The notes beneath the pieces were generated by a model. The model made no database searches, was not told where the DNA came from, and saw only the letters and a program-made list of their open reading frames with translations. A program made the translations under genes and the position numbers. From contig CM035307.1 in the NCBI GenBank assembly GCA_002900995.3, forward strand, positions 2,294,001-2,358,000: a stretch of 64,000 bases of DNA, read 5' to 3'. This document shows, piece by piece, positions 47,495 through 58,979 of this stretch. How positions within the stretch are numbered: the stretch's first letter is position 1; the number at the start of each line of letters is the position of its first letter. This DNA is from Ganoderma boninense. Lineage: Eukaryota; Basidiomycota; Agaricomycetes; Polyporales; Polyporaceae.

Positions 47495-50400
47495 GATGGA
47501 CGCGGACGATGAGTGGAGGGGCAGGCTCACCTGGGAGAACAGCCGAGATGGCATCCCGGACGCAGGAGCATGTTGGGATGCAGTGGGTGCGGGTGGCGGC
47601 CCCTCCGCGTCCGCCCCGCCGCCCCCACCGCTGTGGCGATGGGCTATCGCTGCCTGAGACTTGACGATTTCTGCATTCTACACACGACCGAGGCCCTTCC
47701 TCGCAACAGTCTCAAGGCTCACAACGAACTCGAGGTATTCCTAGGAGGTATTGGTGTCCAGACGTCCACATCCATGGCGGTGTGCGCACCGCGCGCCGTG
47801 TACGGAGGGGTCGAAGACCGACGGGCCTCGAATCGTTTGTGGGCGACGGTGGGCTGGCGCTTATGGCGGTTCCTCCGTGAGCTCGGATACACGCCATGCT
47901 GTGGCACTCGTGCACCTCCGGACCTGCCGCGGTAAGGGACACAGAGCATGCTAGTAAGACCTCGGAACGGGACAGTCCTAGCGAGGCGTGGTGGCTTGAT
48001 GGGTGTCCAGTTGCGTCTGCTTGCATACACCGTCTGAATATCTAGTTAGCGCGCAACTACAGGCGAGGAGCGCAACAGAGTTTGACCAGTCTCCAGGCTA
48101 CGTCCGTACCGCCGGACCCGCGCCCTGACTCAACCCACATACAGGGTCAACAAAACAGGTCAGCAAGGGCGTTGGATAGCGTAGAACGCGCTGGTCGGTA
48201 GTTGAATGCGCACGCCACCGTACGTACTGTTTGAGATACCGCCTCCGCCTGGCCTGATCGCGGTTGTTCGCCCGAGCCGTCAGCTACGAGCGGGGTGGAT
48301 TACTGACCGCTCATGTGGCTTGGGAGACGAGTGCTCTATGTGGGGGGTTCGTATACGGGGGACTGTATCGTGTGCTACTCGTTTGCGCTGGGGTGATCGA
48401 TGCTGTGTGCGACGACGGGGGCGACTTGGAGCGTACCCGCCCGTTGGTTGGCGGAACTGAGGTCATGATGCAAGTCAGTGTTGGTGGCGGGACATGTTCG
48501 GGCTTCGCGGTGCCCCGACCTGGATGGTTGTCCATTCTTCCAAGTTGCGGACCATCCTTCGCGGTGGTGCTGTTGGGTGTAGACGGGCATGCGACGAGGA
48601 CGTCACTATCCGACGGAGGGGGGCCGCGTCCGGATAGGTCAATTTCTTCCTGCGGTCAGTCGAGAGGGCAGAGAACATCAGGTCATTTGATCGAACGGTG
48701 AATTTATTCCCGTCACCTTCTTTGTGGGCACAAACGCCGACGAGAGGTCCGACGTGGTGAAGCGGGAGCCACCGTATTTCGGCGACTAGGAGAGGCGGTC
48801 AGTTAACGACGGTTGAAAAGGGATATTGTTCTGAACTGATCAGCAAGATTAGTGCCCAAGAGCTGAGACGGACGGGTGGGCCGATGAAGCAATGCACCGG
48901 CCGTGAAGCTCTGCAAGCGGAAAGGGCCGACCAGCCGCAGTGACCGACGACGGCGAGCTCGGGTAGGAGGCGTTCCCACGGCCTCCGACCAGAGACGCTC
49001 GCGAATATGGGCGCTCCCGGCTCCGGATCCGCCTGGGTGCAGGTATGAGGTCATCGCGGGAGCAGCCAAGATCGACAGGCCGATCCTTCCAAGACCACCG
49101 TTGAACTTGCCACATAGGCAAGGGCGAAGACCATCGACGTCCAGGTCGTTCAACACCCTGCACCCCGTTCAACACTCTAGCAGGCTCAAGGTGTTCACCG
49201 TCATCGAGAGGGTTGTGCACGCCACATTTGCTTGATGTTGCGCTCGGCCCCGTTCGATGCTCAGCTGGACGTTCCGCCACAGTCGGGGAATCGCGTACAT
49301 AACGCTCACCTTGATCATCATATTGCGGTACGCGGTAGAGTCCCCTACCACAATACACATGATTTTGAGACACCATAACCACCATGGCCCTCATACTTCC
49401 TCTACGATGAGCACTTCTGAGATACCCATATTCCCCACTCAAGATGCAGCTCACACTTGCCGTTATCCCGTCAACGGTCAGATTGACTGCGCTCGGCGTT
49501 CGTGCGTTCTTGTTGCTGCTACATCTGGAACCAAATCCTGTATCTATGACCCTGGGGAGTGTCCCTCTGCGGTCGGGGTCGCGATCTACTGCACAGCACA
49601 CCGCGCCTGATTCTGCGCCGCGCATCCTCTCAAACATCAACACCAATCACCGCCATACCACCATGTTGACGTCTCCATGTTTTGACGTTCCCATCCATGG
49701 GTTGTGCGCGCCCTGGATAAGTAAGTAGCTGTCATCCAGTCAACTGTCAAAATCATGGCCGAGCTTGACACTCCATGGAGTGCTGGTGATCAAAGGCCAG
49801 CCGGATCGCTGTGGGATATCAGAGCTATACTTACTTGACGACGTCCGCTCCATGTCTGGGAGCTCGCTCCGACAAGTCCGTCACCGACTTGGAACGGCGG
49901 TTCCCACCTGGTGCACACAAGCCATCGGAGAAAAAGTAGCGGGTGAAGTCCTCGTGTGATGCGCACGAAGTTGCGTATGCGCATACCGTTCCACGCCACT
50001 CCGAGAATCCGGAGTTACGCCCGTGCTAGTGTCGAGATCCTGACCTGGAAAGCGCGACAGAAGTTGAGCAGGGCGGCTAGCGCTTCTGCGCATGCAGGGG
50101 TGTACATATCACTATCGATGCAGTTGCACCGTCGGCGGCTTTGTGAACTCGGAGCGTTCATGAACATATAACCGGTGAATGTGACGGTGCTCAGAAGGGC
50201 GTGCGCTGGGAGGTGACCGAGCGGGATCCAATAGGCCCGAGGCATCGTGGCGCGACTGCGGCGGGGCTACACGGTGTGGGCCCTCGGTGGGTTCTACGGA
50301 AAGACTAGCCTTGTATTGTCTGGAAGTTGACCGGAGGACCATGTGCACTATGAATATGCCCAAATCAACAGCCCGGCATCATTTGCTCGGCACGCGACGG

Positions 50401-50816
50401 CGAGATTGAGCGGCCTGAGAAACGGTGCGCGGTGGAGGGCCACATCTCGCGAGCGGGAGGGCAGGAATGGAGAGAGAGAGCCCCGGAGATGGCGTTGGGC
50501 GTGCTGGCGGTCGGGGTGGGCAAGAGGACGGGGTCGGCGGGGGCGATAAGGGTGGAGACGGAGGGCGAGCAAAGATGGGACGGGGTCGTTGGCCGTGTGG
50601 AGAGTGTGTGGGCGGCTATGGCACGGGGAGCGGGAGGAACGCCGGGGCGGGGAGGCCCCTCGCAGGCCGCGTCTGGGACCTTCTTGTGAACAACCACATC
50701 GATCCCCTGGCCTCCTCCTCCTCCTCCCTGCTCGCCACGAGCATGGGCTCCCCAGGCCCCCCGGATCCCTGGCTGCCCTGCTCCTCCAAAATGCGCCCCG
50801 GTCCCGACTCTCCTCC
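47495..50816. other. Gene-poor block of about 3.3 kb
   Basis: The largest stretch without a supported gene. Long chance-like frames occur (48849-49646 minus, 265 codons; 48264-48701 plus, 145 codons), but neither shows a domain, signal peptide or splice continuity. A 67-residue frame at 49407-49610 plus is Cys-rich (six Cys) but has no signal peptide. The right end (50350-50816) is the purine-rich upstream region of the Kelch gene. No terminal repeats or transposase were recognised. Confidence 0.5.
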
Positions 50817-53800
50817 ATGCCCTCGACGTGTTCTCTTCGCCTCTTCTTCTTCATATCGTCATGTCTTCCCACCCTTCATGCCCAAACAATATCAACATCC
50901 ATGCCCGTCCCCCCACTCCAGTGGATTGAGCTCACAGACCTCCTCGGCGGCCAATCCGTCCCTCCGCCTTTGAAAGACGCGAGCATTGGCTACGACGACA
51001 CCAACAGATTGCTTCTCATCTTCGGAGGAGAATCCCAATCAGAGTTCCCTACATCTAACACTTACACGTCCGTCTTCCCCTCCCCTCGATGGAAGCGTCC
51101 CTGCTCACTGTCATATCCCTTAGTCTGGATCTAAGGACCTTGCAATGGTCTTCTCCCACTCCTCCCAATGGCCTCGGGTCTACACCGCCCTCAAGGACCG
51201 CCATGATAAGCGGCGACGACTCAGCGGCTAGCTAGTAAGCACCTTGCACTAGATATGATATCTGCTTTTACCCCCCATCCCCTCATAGTCGCCACGGCCA
51301 CGTAATTATTGGTGGCAAAGACTCCAACGGAAACGGTTTGGACGATATCTGGGTATGTGCTCATATCCTGTTACCGTGCCTGATCGGGTCCTCTCATCGC
51401 AGTCTCAGGAGTTCGATTACACCAGCAAGTTCTGGCAGAAGGTCGGGGTCTCGCCTTCCGGGCCTTCCGGCCGCTATGGCGCCGTCGGTGGGATTGACGT
51501 TCGCACCACCGACCCGGGTGTCTCCCTCAACAACTCATTTTATATGGCCGGAGGTTACGACGGGAAGACGCTGTCCGCATTGTCAGAAATGTGGCGTCTG
51601 GACGTATCCGGCACTCTATCTTCCAACAACCCCAATCAGGTCAATGCTTCCTGGACCCGCGTGAACGTCAACTCAGACATTCCCGGCAGAGTCTCCGTGG
51701 GCGGCACTGTCATCGGGAAGGCCATTGTCGCAGTTGGCGGTTGTACCTCGGCCACCGCGACCCAATCTGTTTTGGATTCATCATGCGCTGTGCAGGACAC
51801 ACAGGTTATCGACGCCTCTACCGGTGGCGTCATGACTATCTCACCTTGCCTTGCTCCCCGCATCGACCCCGCCGTTGTGCCGAACATGAATGAAGCTTCC
51901 TCTAGCTTCAATCAGCAGGCATTTGTATTGCTGGGCACATTCAACAGCACGCTATGGGATGATGGGAATGCGTTGGCACAGGGCGAAGTCGTGCGTCTAC
52001 TTTGTCCATGGACAAGGGTTATTGCGCTAATGAGGTTCACGTTAGGGCGTACTCGACGTTGGCACAGGTTTGTTGTTGTTTAAGCATTAACGGCTCCAGT
52101 GCTGATAAATCATGTTCCCAGGCGCGTTGGCACGAGTGTTACCAGCGGGAGATCCTAGCTCGAGCAGCAAGTTTCCCAGACCTCGTCAGGGCGCCGCTGT
52201 CCTCTCTGCGTCGACAACGCTCGTTGGCAACATCAGTATGGCAGCCTCAGACACTATCATATTTGGTGGGCGCGATGTCAACGGGACCTATCTGTCGGAC
52301 GTTTGGATCCTGCGGGCATACAACGCGGTGTTGACCAAGACGAATGCGACCTGGTCTGGTTTTCAAGGGGCTTTGCAGTCCGGTATCAACGCTAACGGAC
52401 AAGGTGTAACCGTGCAATACATGTCGCAGTGTGCCACATCCTTAGGCGATTCTTCGACTTCCGGCTCCCACACGTCTGGTGCTAACCTCCCCTCGGGCAC
52501 TTCTGGAACTGGATCAGGGTCAGGATCTGGCACCGGGAACGGGTCGCCGTCCAATCCCTTCACATACAACACATCAATCGTGCACAAAGCTTTGGGTGCC
52601 GTTTCTGTTGCCCTTTTCCTCCCTGCCGCTGCGCTGTATCGCATGTCTCAGCCCGCGGTGAACATCACTAATATGACAGATCGTAATATGGCGTCCATGT
52701 ATCTCGGCATCCTCATCGGTATTGCCGCATATGCACTGGGCGTCGTCAGTCTTGCGACCTCTTTCACCTCTATCACCACCATCTCCCCGATAGCCAAGCG
52801 TGCCGCAACTTCCATCCATCTCCGGACGACCCACGCAAAGGCAGGATTGGTGCTTTTTGCTGGTCTCTATGTTCTCGTCCCCGCCCTGCAGCTCCTTGCG
52901 TTGGTAGTAAGGCACTGTTGTGTCGCTCGAGACCGGGAACCAGCTGACATCCGGACTCGAGCGGATTCCACTGTGGAGAAGCTAAGTATGAACGATCGTG
53001 CAGCGAGCCCTTCGACGCGCTCGGAGCCGATGTCCCAACAGGAGGGGAACAAGGAGGGCAAGAGGAGGATCAGGTCGTGGGCGGGGATCGGAACGTGGGC
53101 AGGCATCTCAGGCCGCCGTTCGAACGAGACCACCATCCCCGATGACCAGACGCATACCCCTTCCCAGCGGTCCTTCGAGGTCGTAAATCGGCCTACCCGT
53201 CAACGTCGGGCGAGTGGTAACAGTCTCGCCGCGTTCTCAGACCCGCGTCCTTCCCATCGCCCACGCAACCTCAGTGACCTGAGCTGGCTGGACCCTCGTC
53301 GTAGCGTCAGTCGTTTGGTACGGATCCCCTTCTCTTTGTTTTGTATTTGAAGTTGAAGTTTTGGTAGGGAGGCGAGTATCGCCTCAGCCCCATCGATCGA
53401 CGAGAACCTGATACCCCCGGAACCGGTCCCATGGACATTACAAGTACCAACGGCCTAATGTTAGGTCAATGTCGCCCAGCCGACCACCCTATTCTCCCTC
53501 CACCATTCGAGAGCTTCATTCATGTCCTCTTCCATGCACTTCTACTCGCGCTCTCAGTCCTTTCCCTCGTTGCCCTATGGCAACGCGGCCCTAGACCGGC
53601 CTTCGCAGTCTTCTTGGCTTGGACAGCCGTTTTCTATGTCATCCTCCTCGCCCTTTCCTGGAACGGGCGCCCTAGAGAATCTATTCTCTCCGTCACCTTC
53701 TCCCGCCTACGCGCCGAGCCCGCGGCCTTCTCTCCCGTGCCTCGTGCGGCGTCGCCTTCGGGCTCACGGCCGCTCTCCGTTAACGATTCCGTCGCCCTCC

Positions 53801-54051
53801 CCTTCCCCACCGAAGGACGTGGGCCCTACCAGCACCACCAGCCTCCGTACCGCGCCGCGGGCGCAGACCACGACTACAGGTCCGCATCCCATGGCAACAT
53901 GTCCGCCGAAGTCGACGATGACGACGAAGAGGACGAGGACTCGCGCCAGCGGCGGATTGAGGAGGAGCTGAACCGCCGCGACGTGTCGATCGTGACCGTG
54001 CCGAAGCGGCGACTCTACTTACTCAACCCGAATCCGCCGGAGGCCGAGTGA
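50817..54051 (+). CDS. Kelch-repeat protein fused to a C-terminal multi-TM, b561-like region
   Basis: Seven exons (50817-51067, 51124-51234, 51289-51352, 51409-51990, 52046-52067, 52122-53317, 53368-54051) give 969 residues. Residues 1-22 are a signal peptide (MPSTCSLRLFFFISSCLPTL). About 30-450 form Kelch blades (LLLIFGGESQSE, GHVIIGGKDSNG, SFYMAGGYDG, TIIFGGRDVNG…LSDVWIL), an extracytoplasmic β-propeller. A Gly/Ser linker leads to five predicted membrane helices (starting about 520). Histidines occur at helix starts (IVHKALGAVSVALFLPAAA; THAKAGLVLFAGLYVL; IHVLFHALLLALSVL), reminiscent of cytochrome b561/ferric-reductase cores. A charged cytosolic tail (EVDDDDEEDEDSRQRRIEEE) ends the protein. 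Exon 5 is only 22 nt. A surface redox or sensing protein is inferred; heme ligation is not proved. Confidence 0.8.
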
Positions 54052-54960
54052 CAAGGCTGACGAAGAGTCCGTAGTACGTTATGCGCCTGCGATATCAGCC
54101 AGTATATTGTACGGACGTTGATTATTTATGCCTTATGCTCCAGACCCTATTGGATCTCGTGTAGTTAGTTAGCTAGTTACAGACACAGTCGCACAGACAG
54201 ACAGCAGACGCATTTCCCCCTGCCCCTTCTCGCATCAATCCGTACCGACGTCTCCCAACCCCATCCCACACCCGCCGCCACTCCCACGTGTGGAGCATAC
54301 CCAGACTCCCACCGACCGCCAGACTTATATGAGCTGGGTACCCCGTCCCCCATACCGCACCACCACCACTTCAGTATTACTTGCACTCACCATTGTCGCA
54401 TTGCTTTTTCTTCCCTGAGATACCGCTGTCGTGTTTCCTGGAGCACGTTCACCATGATGTCGCCCACGATCTTGTAGTTTTCATAGTAGTTAATCACCGC
54501 GGACATTCTACAAATTACTGTATTCTGCTGCTGCAAGATACGATATGGACGGGGTGTATGCCGAGTAATCATGCCATATTGGGGGCGGACGAGTGCTCCT
54601 GCTGCTGCGGGTGATGCGAGGGAGAATGGATATCAGAAACGGGGATGTGCATGGAGGTACGGCGGTGCTGCTGGAAGCCGGAAATTAATAGTGAGTGCGC
54701 TACGGGGGGAGGCAAATCATGGTGCTTGACAGATGACCGGGAGAACGACGGCTGAACAGCAGAGGGTGGGGTAAATGTGGTGGGAAGAGGACGGAATCCG
54801 AGCGGGGGCAACATGAAAAAAAGTATCGGTGACATTGACAGATCCTAGAGTCCACGGCCATGCCTGGCCTACCAATTTGAACAGTGCAAGAAGCGGAGGC
54901 AAACGCCCCTCGAGAAAAGGGCGAAAGGTTGCAGAGACAGTCCAGAGAAAGGTCCAAGGA
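54052..54960. other. Convergent intergenic region
   Basis: About 910 bp between the Kelch gene and the low-complexity gene, stops facing each other. Short frames on the minus strand (54569-54957) could be a 3' UTR or an unrecognised last exon of the neighbour. Nothing else is supported. Confidence 0.5.
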
Positions 54961-57900
54961 TCACCGCTCACCCTCGACGGCGACGTCGTGCCGCCACTTG
55001 TCGACACGCCCGAACTTAGACGCGTCCTGCATGGGTGGCGGCGTGGGCGGGAGCTGGGGGTACGCCATCATCGGCGCCGCGGCGGCCATGGGGGGCATGA
55101 AGAAGCCCGAGCCCATCAGCGACGGGTTCCCGAAGATCATGGACTGGTGTGCGGCCGCGGCGGCCATTTGTGCCATCTGCGCTTGGGTCATCATCTGCTG
55201 CTGTGCGTGCACTTGGGCTTGCGCCTGGGCGTGCGCCATCATGAATTGCGACTTGCGCAGCTGGTCTGGGTGCAGACCCAACGGCTTGTCGTCTTCGTCT
55301 TCGTCCCCGCCGCCGCCGCTGGCGATGGAGCGGCTGAAGGTGCCAGCCCCGAACGCCTGAGAGACGCGGAGCCCGAGGGGCGTGTCGTCCTCTTCCTCGT
55401 CATCCTGGACGGGACGGGGGGAGAGGCTCATGCTGTTGCTCCGCGACGTCGCCGATGGGAGCTTCTGCTTCGTCTTGTCGAGCAGGACGGACAGCGGCGC
55501 CTCCTCGTCCGAGTCGTCGTCGTCCCCGAAGCGCGAGCGCGCCTGCCTCTGCGCGGCGCGGCCGATGGTCGCAACGAGTGGCACGTCCTCCTCGCTGCTG
55601 TCGTCACCCGCCAATCCCATGTGGGGGAGGCGTGGAGGTCCAGTCGTCGGGTAGCTCGGACCAGCGGTGATCGTCCTGCGAGGGCCCTCGTCTTCGTCTG
55701 AATGCCAGCCCGAGGCATGTGCTTGTGCACGAGGCCGTGCCGGAGCATCGCTTGCGTCGCTGTCTTCGTCCGACTCGTCGTCGTCATCTCCGGGGGGTGG
55801 AGGCGCACGCCTGACGATAGTCCTTGGAATATTGGGCAGGACGGGTGGAGGGCCGGCCAAGGCGGAGGTGGGCACTTCGCCCGTAGCTGGGGAGATGGGC
55901 TGGGGAGAGGGAGTCGGGATTGGGGAGACGGCTTCCACGGGGGCGCCAGCCCGCTCCTTTCCCTTCCCTTTCTTTTTGCCTTTCTTAGGATTCCTGGCCT
56001 CTTCCTCGGCCTCACGGCGTGAGCGCTCCTCTGCGTCCTGGCGCTCCTGTTCTTCGATGACTTTGAGCTTCGCGAGCTCACGCTCCCAGAGCGTGTCGAC
56101 GCCGAATACAGAGCGGGTACCGGCACCAGGACTCGCAAGCCCGCCGGGATGGAGGCTCTGGCGCGGAGCGCCGGGTATCTCGTCATCGAAGGCGAGGAGT
56201 GTCTTCGTATTCGCGGAATTGCGGCGAGTGAGGCCGGAATTAAACGAGTTCATGTGCTGCGACTGGGGCCGCTTGAGGTCATCTGGGGCGATGAGAGTGC
56301 TTGAACGTTGGGGTTGTGAACGGGCCATCATGGACGGTCGGTCGTCACCACGGAATACACTTGTCACGCAGAGGGAGGTTAGTTCGATGCAATGCCGAAC
56401 AGGAGGAAAGCGATTACCGTTGCTTCCCGCGCATCTGGGCCTTACGTGCCTCAAGGTCGTCAATGAGACTACGACCGTACAATTTACCTGCAGGGCGTTT
56501 GGGACCGTCAGGTTCCTCTAGTTGGACAATTGGTATCTCTGGCTCCGGCTCCGGCTCTGGTTCGGGCTCGTCATGGATTTGCTCTCCCTCCTCTGTAGCG
56601 CGTTTCAAGTGACCCTCAATATCTGCATATGCGACGTCGCGCTGTCCATCGACAAGAAGATTGTTGCGGAACGTGAGCTGAGAAAGCGTCAAGCTACTCC
56701 TCGGGTTTGGCGTGAACGAATTCGAGGCAACAGGGGCCATGTCACCTACACCGCGGTCCATGATGGAAAGCGACGTAGATGCCCTCCGCGCTGCCTTGGC
56801 ACCGAATGGCAGCGGTCGCCCGTCCGTGGTCAGCTCGAAGCCCTCGAGGGCACGGAGATCCTTTCCGGGGTTATTTGTGGCGCCCTGAGGTGCGTTCTGC
56901 AGCGGGCTGGGCATGATGAGGACCTTAGGCCGCATGAGCTCCAGGCGTGAGTATCGTCTTTCGCGGGGCGGCGGAATAGCCTCAGGCTCCGGGTCGACGT
57001 CGGTAAGCATCATCTGCGTGGCGAGTGTCCCATGAGACAGCGTCCGGGCGCGCTCCTGCACCTTAGGGTCGAAGCGGGACATGCGACTAGGCGAGGGCGG
57101 CCTCACTGCGAAGGGGTTGTCGGTTTCGGGATCTTCGTTGAGCATGGCACGCGAGCCCATACTGAGAGTGCGGCGGCGTTCGTCGGGTATGGGAGAAGGA
57201 GAACGGACGGTTTCGCTGGATGGGAAAGGGATCGAGTGCAAAGGGGGAGGGAGTGGGAGGTTGTCGATAAGTGCATGAGCGGAGGGGCTGTGGGAACGGG
57301 GAGGGAGGATAGGTTCGTTCGAATGGGCAATAGGAGCATCCAATGGGTCTCCAATCGAGTGTCTGCGAGGGCCGAGGTGCGGAGAGGCTGGATTTGAGTC
57401 GAGGAACGCACCACCGTCTCCTAGGCCGTTCAGCATGTTCATGCTCAGCGTCCTTGCGTGCGGTGGCCGTGGCCTACGTGCCACTGCCACGCCATCATAG
57501 GGATTGGGTAGACTTTCTGACTGGGCTCTCTTACGTTGTTTAGCCTTCTCCTTTTCCTTGTCCTTGTCTACTAGGGCGTCGAGACCCCAGGAGGCGAGGT
57601 CAACCTCCAAGTCCTCTTCCTCCTCTTCCATATCGAGGGCGGAGTAAGTCGAGTCGCGGCTGAATGGGTTGTGGAGTGCATCAATGGAAGCACGGGACTT
57701 GCGGTCGAATGCGAGAGACTCGCGGGGGGCAATACTGGCTGTTTCGGTGGGAAGAGATACGCCAAGATAGTCGGTGCTCCTGCGCTGGGGAGAGGGGGGT
57801 CGGATGGGTCGGTTCCGGAAGGGAAGGAAGATAGCACTCTCTTGTGCTGAGCGCAGCGGCTTCGATGAGTCCTCGGTATCATTGTCGTACTCTAGGGGAA

Positions 57901-57992
57901 CGTCAGATCATCGACAGATACACCAGGGTCAGACGAGGGGACACACCAATCAAGGCCGCAGCGAGTTGGAGGCGAGAGAAGGGGGCAGGCAT
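54961..57992 (-). CDS. Long low-complexity Ser/Pro- and Asp/Glu-rich protein, function unknown
   Basis: Exons 57992-57947, 57891-56418 and 56359-54961 give 972 residues. The start MPAPFSRLQLAAALI joins EYDNDTEDSSKPL across the first intron. Features in order: a helical acidic segment (MEEEEEDLEVDLASWGLDAL), several Arg/Ser-rich motifs resembling kinase or 14-3-3 sites (PRRHSIGD, RRRTLSMGS, KAARRASTSL), an E-P dipeptide run, a Lys/Glu coiled coil (WERELAKLKVIEEQERQDAE), acidic blocks (GDDDDESDEDSDASD) and an Ala/Gln/Met-rich end (VHAQQQMMTQAQMAQM). No folded domain is recognised. It looks like a disordered, phosphorylated regulatory or scaffold protein, conserved perhaps only in basidiomycetes (inference). 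Confidence 0.75.
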
Positions 57993-58979
57993 ACTGTACA
58001 GCGTGGTTTCGAGAAGGCCCGCAGACAAAGAAGCAAAGGAAGGTGAGAGGGGTCGGTGGAGAACGAAGGGCGAGCAGACGTTGCGAGCCTCGTTCAGCAG
58101 CCTCACCGAGATTCAGTCTTCCTCTGCCGACCTCGGCAACTCTTAACCTTTCGCTTCACCTCAAAAAGGAAACATCACGTGGCGCACTCACATGAGCGTC
58201 AAACAACGCACTACGCCCGCGACCACCACAATATTCTGGTCAACGTACAGGGGGACGCGGAGACTGACTTGACCTACGGATGATTAGTCTAACTTACTGA
58301 CTTCTTCACTTGACAGTCACACAACACAATAGGTGGCCTTTCAAATGTCCAGCTTAGCCACCAAGTGTTCAAGCATCACACTGCAATTCCTCAGGACCAA
58401 TATTCATAACCAATACTTATCCGCCTGACCCCTAGTATCGACCCGACCTTATAGGAACAGGTGTCAAAAACGCGCGCTATGCCGGTGTGCATGCGCCCAC
58501 ATGCAGAGAACTGAAACCCCTGCAGTTTCGGGATCCATCAGTCAAAACTGGTGGTAGGCCGGTGGTGCATCACTATCCAGTGCACGGCCTGCGATCGAAC
58601 TCTGCCAAGCCTCGAGCGTTCAGAGCCGCAAACAGTGAGACGTGGCCAGATTGTCGAAGTTGAGTCTGTTTGGTGTGCTGGCCTACATAAGTAGTGTCTC
58701 CGTCAGGTCCCCGTGTTCGCGGTTGCCAGCACGACGTGAGACGAGGCCAGGGGTGGGGAACGAAGGTGAAGACGGAGGGTCTCGTGATCGCGTCTCCCAC
58801 TGAGAGTCTGCGGCGACGTTGATCGGAATCATGACACGTCAGTACGCTCTCCGAAGCTCGACAACCGCCCGCTCTGCGCGGTAAGTTTCCCCGCGCATAC
58901 ATATACATCCCTCCTCGCCAGCTCTCGCTCTCTACCATCCTCTCTGGTTCAGCGTCGTCTCCGCCCTGCCGCCTCCGCC
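57993..58979. promoter_or_regulatory. Divergent promoter region of the GRP94 gene
   Basis: About 990 bp between divergent starts. GACGTGG near 58639 resembles the core of the yeast unfolded-protein-response element (CAGNGTG/TGACGTGG), about 340 bases upstream of the GRP94 ATG. A pyrimidine-rich stretch lies just before the start. The UPR call is suggestive only. Confidence 0.3.

Noticed and set aside
48849..49646. 265-codon open frame on the minus strand
   Set aside because: No recognisable domain, signal peptide, membrane helix or splice continuity; composition resembles an antisense or chance frame in GC-rich DNA. Kept only as part of the gene-poor block.
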